This document shows positions 38,251-46,636 of a stretch of 64,000 nt of DNA, in pieces. Position numbers and translations under genes: made by a program. How positions within the stretch are numbered: the first letter of the stretch is position 1; each line of letters begins with the position of its first letter. Location of the stretch: contig CAXTNT010000003.1 in the NCBI GenBank assembly GCA_964245825.1, forward strand, positions 124,001 to 188,000, given 5' to 3'. This DNA comes from CAJCIY01 sp964245825. GTDB lineage: Bacteria > Actinomycetota > Actinomycetes > Mycobacteriales > CAJCIY01. The notes beneath the pieces were generated by a model, which saw only the letters and a list, made by a program, of their open reading frames with translations, searched no databases and was not told where the DNA came from.

Positions 38251-40887
38251 GTGTCCCGCGTGCCCCTGTCGCGCCGCAGAGCACTGATGGTCGCCACCGC
38301 GCTGCTGGCGCCGGCCCTGGCCCTGGCACTGCCGACGGCCCGAGCGGCCGAGGCCACGGCCGGCGCCGCGGGCCACGCGAACCTGTCGAGCCACGCAGCG
38401 GCCGCCACCGACTCCGGTCCGGTCACCGTGACCCAGACGGACCCGACCAAGTTCGCCTGGCTGCCCAAGACCAAGGGCACCAAGGGACATCCGGGGACGC
38501 CGGGCCAGCTCTCGACCGTGGCCCCCTCGGTGACCGTCTCGCAGACGAGCGCCCTCACCTATCAGACCGTGCAGGTCTCCTGGCAGCACTTCACGCCGAG
38601 CGTCAACACCGGCGGACTCGGCGGCTCGGTCATCGGGGACAACACCTACTACGACGTCGGCGTCTTCGAGTGCAAGGGCACCCCGCTCTACGGGCCGATC
38701 GGCAACCCGGTCACCGGCGTGCCCGACTGTTACCCGACCCTGGCGGCGGCCGCCAGCACCGGTAAGGACGGCCTGGGCAATGCCGTGCAGGTCTTCACCG
38801 GCTCGAACGGCACCGGGGCTACCCAGATCACGGTCGAGACGGGCGAGGAGAACGACCTGCTCGGGTGCAGCGTCACGACCCCGTGCTCGATTGCCGTGGT
38901 GCCCAACTGGGGCGGCGCCCAGCTCGGCGAGAAGACCAAGCTCGCGGACCCCTGCGCCGACCACACGCACGACCTCGCCGCCACCAACGGCGATGCCGCC
39001 AACCGCTACATCGGCCAGCCCTGCTCGTGGGCCGACCGCATCGTGGTCCCGCTCAGCTTCGCGCCCACCGCGGCGACCTGCGGCACGACGAGCGCCTTCG
39101 CCAGCGAAGGCTCGCCCATGCTCCAGCAGGCGATGGTGCGCTGGCGGCCGACCTTCTGCCACGGCGTGGGAGCGGTGAGCTTCGGCTTCGACAGCGGGGT
39201 CACCGAGTCCCAGGCGCGAAGCGACTTCACCGCGCCGCCGACAGCCTTCTCGGAGTCCACCGACGCGGCCTTCACCACCCGGCCTGCCAGCGCCTACCAG
39301 TCCAGCCAGCGGGCCTTCACCTACGCCCCGGTCGCCAACACCGGGATCGTCATCGCCTTCGTCATCGACGACCCCACCACGGGCAAGCAGCTCACGCATC
39401 TCGTGCTCGACGCCCGCCTGGTGGCCAAGATGCTCACCGAGTCCTACTCGCTCCGCTACAACGCGCCCGTCTGCGTGCCCGGCTCACCGACGCCCACGCA
39501 GGTCGGCTGCGGTGACTACGACAACACCACCGAGACCTACTCAGGGCACCAGGCGCCGTGCACGGCGGCGCTGCCCCAGAGCGCCAGCTGCGATCCCAAC
39601 GTCGCGGGCAACACCGCCACGATCGTCAGCGATCCGGAGTTCCGGCTCCTCAACCCGTCGCTGTTCCCGACGGACGGCAGCCCGGCGGGGCTGTCCTCGG
39701 CCCAGGTCAACCTGGGGCAGTTCCTGCCGATCGTCGCGGGCGGTGACACCGACGTCACCTATGCGCTGACCAGCTGGATCGAGGCCGATCCCGAGGCGCA
39801 CGCCTTCCTGGCGGGGGCACGGGATCCGTGGGGCATGCACGTCAACAATGCGTACAAGGACATCGACTGGCCGTCGGACCACATCGACCAGCTCGACCCG
39901 GGCTGGACCGACCCGAAACCCAACGACCCGCCCTACAGCCTGGGTGGCTGGGGCACGATGCAGGTCGCCCTCAACCCGGTCAACGGCCTCGACAGCGTGG
40001 ACACCTCGCTGCTGACCAGCCGGCCGACCGGCGTGAACACCAGCCAGCCCGTCAGCAGCCCCTGCGACCAGACCCTGGGCGGCAGCAACGGCCTGTGCAC
40101 GTACGGACGCTTCGGCTCGATCGCCACCGGTCAGCGCGTCCTGTTCGCGGTCCTGGACGCGGGTGACGCGGCCAACTACGGCTTCCCGGCGGCCACGCTC
40201 GTCAACCCGGCCGGGGTGACGGTCAGCCCCACCACGGCCTCGCTGGGCGCCGGGCTGCACGACGTGACGGTGAACCAGGACGGGATCACCACCAGCCCCG
40301 ACTTCACCGCGATGGTCGGCGACCCGGCCGCCTACCCGATGACCGTGACCGACTATGCGATGACCCCCACGTGCGGTGTCAGCGCGGGCAAGGCGGGGGC
40401 GCTCGTCGACTTCCTGCGGCACGCCAGCTCGGCGACCGCGCAGACCAGCGGCCAGCAGATCGGTCAGCTGACGCCTGGCTACACCCCGCTGACCGCGTCG
40501 CAGCGAGCCCAGACCGCGACGGCCATCCGGCTCACGGCGGGACAGCACACCTGCCTGCCGGACACCCCGACGGCCGCGGCGGCCGCACCGCCCGTTGCCA
40601 CCAACCCCGCGCCGGCTACGGCCGCCCGCGCCCCTGTCGTCTCGGCCGCGGGACCGGTGTCGAAAGCCCCCACCCCCGAGACGACGGTGAGCCAGAACAA
40701 GACGGTGGCCAACACCGCGTACGGCGTGAAGGCGCCGGGCGGCCTAGGTGCGGTCCGCTGGCTCGTCCTGCTCTCGGGCCTGGGCCTCCTGCTGCTGCTC
40801 GCGGGCGGCCCCGGGCTGTGGTGGGTCACCAGCACAACAAGCGGTGCGGCGGCATGGGCGCGGCTGCGGCGGGTGACAGGGCGGTGA
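38251..40887 (+). CDS. Large membrane-anchored extracytoplasmic protein with PstS-like region
   Basis: An 878-residue exported protein: a signal peptide (ALMVATALLAPALALALPTARA), about 770 residues outside, a Pro/Ala-rich linker and one C-terminal membrane helix (VLLSGLGLLLLLAGGPGLWW) with a short basic tail. The central part has segments recalling binding proteins (NTGIVIAFVIDDPTTGKQ, LVLDARLVAKMLTESY and VSDPEFRLLNP). The N-terminal third is beta-rich with Cys pairs. No full family match is recognised. Its stop overlaps pstC (GTGA), so it is part of the transport operon. The start GTG 38251 is preceded by GAGGGAG. Confidence 0.8.
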   Translation: MSRVPLSRRRALMVATALLAPALALALPTARAAEATAGAAGHANLSSHAAAATDSGPVTVTQTDPTKFAWLPKTKGTKGHPGTPGQLSTVAPSVTVSQTSALTYQTVQVSWQHFTPSVNTGGLGGSVIGDNTYYDVGVFECKGTPLYGPIGNPVTGVPDCYPTLAAAASTGKDGLGNAVQVFTGSNGTGATQITVETGEENDLLGCSVTTPCSIAVVPNWGGAQLGEKTKLADPCADHTHDLAATNGDAANRYIGQPCSWADRIVVPLSFAPTAATCGTTSAFASEGSPMLQQAMVRWRPTFCHGVGAVSFGFDSGVTESQARSDFTAPPTAFSESTDAAFTTRPASAYQSSQRAFTYAPVANTGIVIAFVIDDPTTGKQLTHLVLDARLVAKMLTESYSLRYNAPVCVPGSPTPTQVGCGDYDNTTETYSGHQAPCTAALPQSASCDPNVAGNTATIVSDPEFRLLNPSLFPTDGSPAGLSSAQVNLGQFLPIVAGGDTDVTYALTSWIEADPEAHAFLAGARDPWGMHVNNAYKDIDWPSDHIDQLDPGWTDPKPNDPPYSLGGWGTMQVALNPVNGLDSVDTSLLTSRPTGVNTSQPVSSPCDQTLGGSNGLCTYGRFGSIATGQRVLFAVLDAGDAANYGFPAATLVNPAGVTVSPTTASLGAGLHDVTVNQDGITTSPDFTAMVGDPAAYPMTVTDYAMTPTCGVSAGKAGALVDFLRHASSATAQTSGQQIGQLTPGYTPLTASQRAQTATAIRLTAGQHTCLPDTPTAAAAAPPVATNPAPATAARAPVVSAAGPVSKAPTPETTVSQNKTVANTAYGVKAPGGLGAVRWLVLLSGLGLLLLLAGGPGLWWVTSTTSGAAAWARLRRVTGR

Positions 40888-41885
40888 GCGTCGACCACTC
40901 CCTGTTCGGCGCGGGCCTCGCGCCGGACGGCGACGAGCCCCGTGACATCCGCGGGCCGCTGTCGGGCAGCGACCGCACCTTCCGGTGGTTCCTGCGTGGC
41001 GCGGGCGCCTCGGTGCTGGTGATCACGGGGCTGATCGGCGTCTTCCTGGTGATCCAGGCCAGCCGCGCCCTGCGGGTGACCGGGTTCCACTTCCTGACCA
41101 CCGAGAGCTTCAACCCGGCGTCGAACCGCTTCGGGATCGCCGCGTTGCTGCCCAACGGCATCTTCATCGCCCTGATCGCGCTCGTCGTCGCGGTGCCGGT
41201 CGCCCTGGGCACCGCACTGTTCATCTCTGAGTACGCGCCCGCCGCGCTGCGCAAACCGCTTATCGCGGTGGTGGACCTGATGGCCGCGATCCCCAGCATC
41301 CTGTACGGGTTGTGGGGCGTCGCCTTCCTCTCGCCGCGGATCCTGGGCACCAGCCGCTGGCTCTCGGAGCACCTCGGCTTCATCCCGATCTTCCACGTCC
41401 GCGGTGAGCACACCGACAGCTCCTTCGGCAACTCCACCTTCATCGCCGGCATCGTCGTCTCCCTGATGGTGATCCCGATCGTCGCCTCGATCTCGCGCGA
41501 GGTGTTCTCGCGGGCGCCGATCGGCGAGCGGGAGGCCGCGTACGCGCTGGGGTCGAGCCGGTGGGGCATGGTCCGCTCGGTCGTGCTGCCGTACGGCAAG
41601 GGCGGGATGATCGGCGCCGTGATGCTCGGCTTCGGCCGAGCCATGGGCGAGACCATCGCCATCGCGCTGATCATCAGCCCGACGTTCAACCTGGCCTTCC
41701 GGGTGCTGGAGAGCAAGGGCTCGTCGATCGCGGCGATCATCGCCCTGCGTTACCAGGAGTCCACCCCGCAGCTGCTCTCGGCCCTGATGGCCGCGGGCCT
41801 CGTGCTGTTCCTCGTCACCCTGGCCGTGAACGCCCTCGCGGCGGTGATCGTCGGGCGGTCGCGATCCGGCGCCGAGACGGGCTGA
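40884..41885 (+). CDS. pstC: Phosphate ABC transporter permease PstC
   Basis: A 333-residue inner-membrane permease with six core helices. The binding-protein-dependent transport motif is EREAAYALGSSRWGMVRSVVLPYGKGGMIGAVMLGFGRAMGET (read across adjoining segments), with the EAA loop in place. VDLMAAIPSILYGLWGV is typical of PstC. It starts at a GTG overlapping the previous stop and ends four bases before pstA. Confidence 0.95.
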   Translation: MSVDHSLFGAGLAPDGDEPRDIRGPLSGSDRTFRWFLRGAGASVLVITGLIGVFLVIQASRALRVTGFHFLTTESFNPASNRFGIAALLPNGIFIALIALVVAVPVALGTALFISEYAPAALRKPLIAVVDLMAAIPSILYGLWGVAFLSPRILGTSRWLSEHLGFIPIFHVRGEHTDSSFGNSTFIAGIVVSLMVIPIVASISREVFSRAPIGEREAAYALGSSRWGMVRSVVLPYGKGGMIGAVMLGFGRAMGETIAIALIISPTFNLAFRVLESKGSSIAAIIALRYQESTPQLLSALMAAGLVLFLVTLAVNALAAVIVGRSRSGAETG

Positions 41886-41889
41886 GCGG

Positions 41890-43092
41890 ATGACCACCAC
41901 GGTGAGCCCCGGGACTGCCGCCGCCGTCAGCCCCTCCGCCGCTCCGGCCGAGCAGCCCCGGCTGCGGCTGCGCGGGGTCAGCGGCGCCGACATCTGGTCT
42001 CTCGTCGGCGCCTTCCTGGGAGCGCTCTCGTTCGTCTGGCTGCTGTACGAGCGGATCCTGCCGCTGTCCGGGGCGTTCGGATTCTGGCTGCTGACCTACG
42101 TCGCCTTCCTGGCCTTCTACGCGGTGGTCTGTGGCCTGCAGTTCGACCGGCGGGTGCTGGTCGACCGCTTTGCCGCGGTGGGCCTGGTCACCGCGGCGAT
42201 CCTGGTGCTGGCCGTCGTGCTCGACCAGATCGGCTACGTCGTCTACCGCGGGCACAGCGCACTCGGGCATGGCAACTTTTTCTCCAAGACCATGTCGCTG
42301 ACCGGGCCGCTCGACCCGCTGACCAGCGGCGGCATGTTGCACGCGCTGGTCGGATCTCTGGAGCAGATGGGTCTCGCGACGCTCTTCTCGGTCCCGCTCG
42401 GCATCGCGGCGGCGCTGTTCCTGGTCGAGGTCGGCGGCCCACTGGCCCGGCCGGTGCGGACGATCGTCGAAGCCATGACCGCGCTGCCCGAGATCATCGC
42501 GGGGCTCTTCATCTTCGCGGTCGTGATCCTCACGTTCGGCCTCAAGGCGAGCGGTTTCGCCGCTTCGCTGGCCTTGACGGTCATGATGATCCCGGTCGTC
42601 GTCCGTACCTCCGAGGTCATCCTGCGGCTGGTGCCGACCAACCTGCGCGAGGCCGCGTACGCCCTCGGCGCGAGCCAGGCCAGCACGGTCTGGCGCATCG
42701 TCCTGCCGACCGCCCGCTCGGGCCTGGCGACCGCGGTCGTGCTCGCGATGGCGCGCGCCGTGGGTGAGACCTCGCCCGTGCTGCTGACCGCCGGATTCAG
42801 CAAGGAGCTGGTGACTAACCCGTTCAGCGGACCGCAGACCAGCCTGCCGCTGTACATCTACACCTACTTCCGCTTCCCCCAGCAGACCGAGGTGCAGCGT
42901 GCGTTCGGGGCCGGGCTCGCACTGATGATCATGGTGCTGGTGCTCTTCGCACTGGCCCGCGTGATCGGCGGCAAGGCGCCCGGTGAGTTGACCCGCCGAC
43001 AGCGGGCCCGGCTCCGCCGTAACGCCGCCGGCCCAGCCGACCCCGGCCCGCTCGACCCGCATCTCACCAGCCTGGAGACCAGCCCGTCATGA
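41890..43092 (+). CDS. pstA: Phosphate ABC transporter permease PstA
   Basis: A 400-residue permease, longer than the usual about 300 because of an N-terminal extension with three membrane helices (IWSLVGAFLGALSFVWLLYE, GFWLLTYVAFLAFYAVVC and VGLVTAAILVLAVVLDQIG). The transport core has EAMTALPEIIAGLFIFAVV and the EAA loop NLREAAYALGASQASTVWRI. The start is ATG 41890. Its TGA overlaps the next ATG (ATGA). Confidence 0.95.
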   Translation: MTTTVSPGTAAAVSPSAAPAEQPRLRLRGVSGADIWSLVGAFLGALSFVWLLYERILPLSGAFGFWLLTYVAFLAFYAVVCGLQFDRRVLVDRFAAVGLVTAAILVLAVVLDQIGYVVYRGHSALGHGNFFSKTMSLTGPLDPLTSGGMLHALVGSLEQMGLATLFSVPLGIAAALFLVEVGGPLARPVRTIVEAMTALPEIIAGLFIFAVVILTFGLKASGFAASLALTVMMIPVVVRTSEVILRLVPTNLREAAYALGASQASTVWRIVLPTARSGLATAVVLAMARAVGETSPVLLTAGFSKELVTNPFSGPQTSLPLYIYTYFRFPQQTEVQRAFGAGLALMIMVLVLFALARVIGGKAPGELTRRQRARLRRNAAGPADPGPLDPHLTSLETSPS

Positions 43093-44750
43093 GCACCGCT
43101 CCCCGCTTCCCGCGCCGCCTCCTGTGCCTGCTCGGCGGACTCTTGGTGGTGCTGGCGTCGGTGCTCAGCCCGGGGCTCGCCCACGCCTCGTCGGCGGCAC
43201 GCCCCACGGTCGCCCTCGGCAAAGAGGTGCCCCTGAGCGGCGACGGCTCGTCCTGGGCGCAGCCGGCCATCGACCAGTTCTCGCGCGACGTCCGCAGCCA
43301 GGGCGTCGTCGTCACGTTCCAAGGTGACGGCTCGGCCGCGGGGCGCACGCACTTCACCGAGCAGCAGAACGACTTTGCGGCGACGGACATCCAGTTCCTG
43401 ACGACCGGCGACCCCTTCGGCTCGGGTCCGGAGAGTCAGGGCGCCTACTCCTACTCGTACATCCCGATCGTGGCCGGCGGCACGACCTTCATGTACAACC
43501 TCAAGGTAGGCACCAGGACGATCACCAACCTGCGGCTGTCCGGGGACACCATCACCAAGATCTTCACCGGGGTGATCACCGACTGGTCCGACCCGCGCAT
43601 CACCCGCGACTACGGTGCGCAGCTGCCGCACCAGAAGATCACCGTGGTGACCCGCTCGGACGGCTCCGGCGCCAGCTACCAGTTCACCCGTTACATGGCA
43701 GTCGTGTACGGAAGCCAGTGGCGGGCCTTCTGCACCAGACTCCAGGGCAAGTACGGCTGTGGGCCCACGGAGTTCTACCCACCGTTCGGAAGCTCCATCC
43801 AGCGCCCGGGCTCCGACCAGGTCGCCGACTACATCGCCAACCCCACCGGGGAAGGCTCCATCGGCTACGACGAGTACTCGTACGCCAAGGCGAGCAACAT
43901 CCCGGTGGTCAAGCTGCTGAACGCGGCGGGCTACTACAGCCTGCCGACCGCGAGCAACGTCGCCATCGCCCTGCAGAAGGCCCAGATCGACGAGAACCCG
44001 AACAGCCTCACCTTCCTGATCCAGAACCTCGACGACGTCTACACCAATCCGGACCCGCGCACCTATCCACTCTCGAGCTACAGCTACCTGCTCGTGCCGC
44101 GCACCGCCCGGGGCAACCTCACCGTCCTGCCCGGGTACGCGTCCAGCCCGAACAAGGGCTACACGCTCTCCCACTTCCTCAACTACTCGCTGTGCAGCGG
44201 TCAGCAGAAGGCTTCCAGCCTGGGCTACTCACCCCTGCCGGAGAACCTCTTCGACGGCGGGTTCAAGCAGGTCAGCCACATCCCGGGCTACGACCCCAGC
44301 CAGATCCCCAACCCCGCGAACTACAATGCCTGCAACAATCCCACCTACCACAACAAGGTCAACTACCTCCTCAAGGACGCCCCGCAGCCCTTGCCGTGCG
44401 ACAAGGTGACCGCTCCCCTGAACTGCTCCTCAGGCGGCGGTACGAGTGCCGCAGGTGTGAGCGGAACGCGGGGGACCACCACCGTCGGCAAGTCCAGCGG
44501 GTCCTCGGCCATCGCCGGCACGGGGCCGGCCGCTACCGGGCCCGCCAGCACCTCGACCGGCACCGTCTCGACCGGGTCCGACGCGGGTACGACGAGTGAC
44601 GGGATCGCCAACGCGTCGGCCGTGACGGTCGCCGGTCCGCACGGTGCCAACGGCCTGCTCGCGACGGTAGCGGCGCTCGTGCTGTTGGGCGCGGTGATGG
44701 TGCCGGCGGGCCTGGGTCTGGTGCTTCGCCGCCGCGGCGCGATCCGATGA
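43089..44750 (+). CDS. pstS: Phosphate-binding protein PstS with C-terminal membrane anchor
   Basis: A 553-residue exported binding protein. Signal peptide RRLLCLLGGLLVVLASVLSPGLAHA. Phosphate-site motifs are PLSGDGSSWAQPAIDQF, FQGDGSAAGRTHF, FAATDIQF and VTRSDGSGASYQFTRYM. Instead of a lipobox there is a Ser/Thr/Gly-rich linker of about 90 residues and a C-terminal helix (LLATVAALVLLGAVMVPAGLGLVL) followed by RRRGAIR. This is a sortase-substrate-like tail without an LPxTG motif. It overlaps both neighbours by four bases. Confidence 0.93.
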   Translation: MSTAPRFPRRLLCLLGGLLVVLASVLSPGLAHASSAARPTVALGKEVPLSGDGSSWAQPAIDQFSRDVRSQGVVVTFQGDGSAAGRTHFTEQQNDFAATDIQFLTTGDPFGSGPESQGAYSYSYIPIVAGGTTFMYNLKVGTRTITNLRLSGDTITKIFTGVITDWSDPRITRDYGAQLPHQKITVVTRSDGSGASYQFTRYMAVVYGSQWRAFCTRLQGKYGCGPTEFYPPFGSSIQRPGSDQVADYIANPTGEGSIGYDEYSYAKASNIPVVKLLNAAGYYSLPTASNVAIALQKAQIDENPNSLTFLIQNLDDVYTNPDPRTYPLSSYSYLLVPRTARGNLTVLPGYASSPNKGYTLSHFLNYSLCSGQQKASSLGYSPLPENLFDGGFKQVSHIPGYDPSQIPNPANYNACNNPTYHNKVNYLLKDAPQPLPCDKVTAPLNCSSGGGTSAAGVSGTRGTTTVGKSSGSSAIAGTGPAATGPASTSTGTVSTGSDAGTTSDGIANASAVTVAGPHGANGLLATVAALVLLGAVMVPAGLGLVLRRRGAIR

Positions 44751-45682
44751 CCCTCACCGCCGAGCGTGCGACCGCGGCAGAGGCGGCAGCCGTGGCCGGC
44801 GAGGTGGCCGTGGTCAGCTCCCCGCCCGCCGCCCCGGCCCCGGCCCCGGCGGCCGCGCCGGCGAAGGCCGGTGGCGGCGCGGCCCAGGCGGTCGCCCTCA
44901 CGTTCACGATCGCCCTGGTGGCGCTCGCCGGGTTCGGCGTCTTCCTGTTCGCTCTGTCGGGGCTGGCCGAGAGCCGGCACCAGAACACGCTCTACAAGAC
45001 CTTCTCCTACCAGCTCGGGCAGGCGCTGGCGCCGGTCGGCCCCACCGCCGCCGGCAAGCCGGTGGCACTGCTCACGATTCCCCGCCTCGGGCTGCACAAC
45101 GTCGTGGTGGTCGAGGGGACCACCAGCAAGGACATGACGGCGGGGCCTGGGCACCTGCGTCAGTCACCGCTACCGGGCCAGCCGGGCACCAGCGTGATCT
45201 TCGGCAAGCGCAGCACGTCGGGCGCGCCCTTCGCCCACCTGCTCTCGCTGCAGGTCGGGGACATCATCACGACGACGACGGGCCAGGGGACGGCCCGCTA
45301 CCGGGTGTCGTCCTTCGGCACCACGGCGGACCCGGCTCCGGCCAATTCCGCCGACCGCGTCGTGTTCGTGACGGCCAATGGTGTGCTGCACCCCAGCGCC
45401 GATGTGCAGGTCAGCGCCGACCTGATCGGGGTGCCGAAGCCCGCGCCAGGCGGCCTGCCGATCATGTCGCCGGCCGAGCTGGCGATGCACGGCGACGGCG
45501 CGGAGACTCTGGTGCCGTTGCTGTTGTGGTCGCAGGCGCTGCTGGTGGTCGCCCTCGGCGGCACGGTCGCCTTCTACCGCTGGTCCCGGCACGCGGCGAT
45601 CTTCTGTCTCGTCCCCCTCACGCTCGCCGTGACCTGGCAGGTGTACGCGAACCTCGCCGGCCTGTTGCCCAACCTCTTCTGA
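44747..45682 (+). CDS. Sortase-fold membrane protein lacking catalytic residues
   Basis: A 311-residue protein with an Ala/Pro-rich N-terminus, one membrane helix (about 48-75), an extracytoplasmic sortase-like domain and two C-terminal helices. The domain follows class D/E sortases: IPRLGLHNVVVVEGTTSKDM, GPGHLRQSPLPGQPGTSVIF, GAPFAHLLSLQVGDII. Where active enzymes have GHR the sequence is GKR (Lys154), and where they have TTC it is VTAN (Ala210); the later catalytic Arg is also not found. It is therefore predicted to be non-catalytic. It lies between pstS and pstB with overlapping starts. Confidence 0.85.
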   Translation: MTLTAERATAAEAAAVAGEVAVVSSPPAAPAPAPAAAPAKAGGGAAQAVALTFTIALVALAGFGVFLFALSGLAESRHQNTLYKTFSYQLGQALAPVGPTAAGKPVALLTIPRLGLHNVVVVEGTTSKDMTAGPGHLRQSPLPGQPGTSVIFGKRSTSGAPFAHLLSLQVGDIITTTTGQGTARYRVSSFGTTADPAPANSADRVVFVTANGVLHPSADVQVSADLIGVPKPAPGGLPIMSPAELAMHGDGAETLVPLLLWSQALLVVALGGTVAFYRWSRHAAIFCLVPLTLAVTWQVYANLAGLLPNLF

Positions 45683-45703
45683 TCCCGTCGCCCGAGGAGT
45701 CCC

Positions 45704-46561
45704 ATGCGGAAGATCGACCTGACAGCCGACGAGCCGGGAACCGTGCTGGTGCGGCCACGGCCGGAAAACGTGCACACGCCGTCCGTGCCGGGCCTGGCGG
45801 AGCTTGCGACGCATGAGGTCTCGGCGTGGTTCGGCGACCACAAGGTGCTGGAGCGGGTCTCGCTGACCATGGCGGCCGGAGAGGTGACGGCGCTGATCGG
45901 TCCGTCGGGCTGCGGCAAGTCCACGTACCTGCGGATCCTGAACCGCATGCACGAGATGGTGCGGGGCGCCGCGCTGGCCGGCGAGGTGCTGCTGGATGGC
46001 AATGACATCTATGCGCCGGGAACCCGCCCCGCGCAGGTCCGGCAACGCATCGGCATGGTGTTCCAGAAGCCCAACCCGTTCCCCACCATGTCGGTACGCG
46101 ACAACGTCCTGAGCGGGCTCAAGCTCGCCGGGACGAGGATCGAGGACGGGGACGCCCTGGTGGCCCGCGCACTGAGCCGGGCCGGCCTCTGGGAGGAGGT
46201 CCGCACCCGGCTCGACGCGCCGGGTGGCGCCCTGTCCGGCGGGCAGCAGCAGCGGCTGTGCATCGCCCGCGCGCTGGCGGTGTCGCCGGCGGTGCTCCTG
46301 ATGGACGAGCCCTGCTCGGCCCTCGACCCGACCAGCACCCGGCGGGTGGAGGAGACCATCGCCGAGCTGCGCGGCGAGGTCACGATCGTCATCGTCACCC
46401 ACAACATGCAGCAGGCCGCGCGCGTCTCGCAGCAGTGCGCGTTCTTCCTGGCCACGCACGACACACCCGGGCACATCGTCGAGGCGACCGACACCGAGAC
46501 GATGTTCGAGTCACCGTCCGACCCGCGTACGAGCGACTACGTGCACGGCCGCTTCGGCTGA
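45704..46561 (+). CDS. pstB: Phosphate ABC transporter ATP-binding protein PstB
   Basis: A 285-residue ATPase. Walker A is GPSGCGKST, the Q-loop FQKPNPFPTM, the signature LSGGQQQR, Walker B VLLMDEP and the H-loop VTHNMQQAARVS. It has an N-terminal extension of about 30 residues relative to most PstB. GAGGAG lies about five bases before ATG 45704. It closes the operon; no phoU follows, and a hairpin comes 20 bases after the stop. Confidence 0.95.
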   Translation: MRKIDLTADEPGTVLVRPRPENVHTPSVPGLAELATHEVSAWFGDHKVLERVSLTMAAGEVTALIGPSGCGKSTYLRILNRMHEMVRGAALAGEVLLDGNDIYAPGTRPAQVRQRIGMVFQKPNPFPTMSVRDNVLSGLKLAGTRIEDGDALVARALSRAGLWEEVRTRLDAPGGALSGGQQQRLCIARALAVSPAVLLMDEPCSALDPTSTRRVEETIAELRGEVTIVIVTHNMQQAARVSQQCAFFLATHDTPGHIVEATDTETMFESPSDPRTSDYVHGRFG

Positions 46562-46580
46562 GGGAGCTCCGCCGACGAAC

Positions 46581-46610
46581 GGCCCGACCGGTGTCGCCAC
46601 CGGCCGGGCC
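46581..46610 (+). terminator. Hairpin after pstB
   Basis: GGCCCGACCGGTG and CACCGGCCGGGCC pair (one A-C mismatch) around a TCGC loop. No U-tract follows. It lies between the convergent pstB and beta-helix genes. Confidence 0.6.
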
Positions 46611-46636
46611 GCTTCGGGGTGGAGCGGGCGATCGGG

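Noticed and set aside
44747..45682. Active class E sortase
   Set aside because: The expected His and Cys positions hold Lys and Ala, and the catalytic Arg could not be found.
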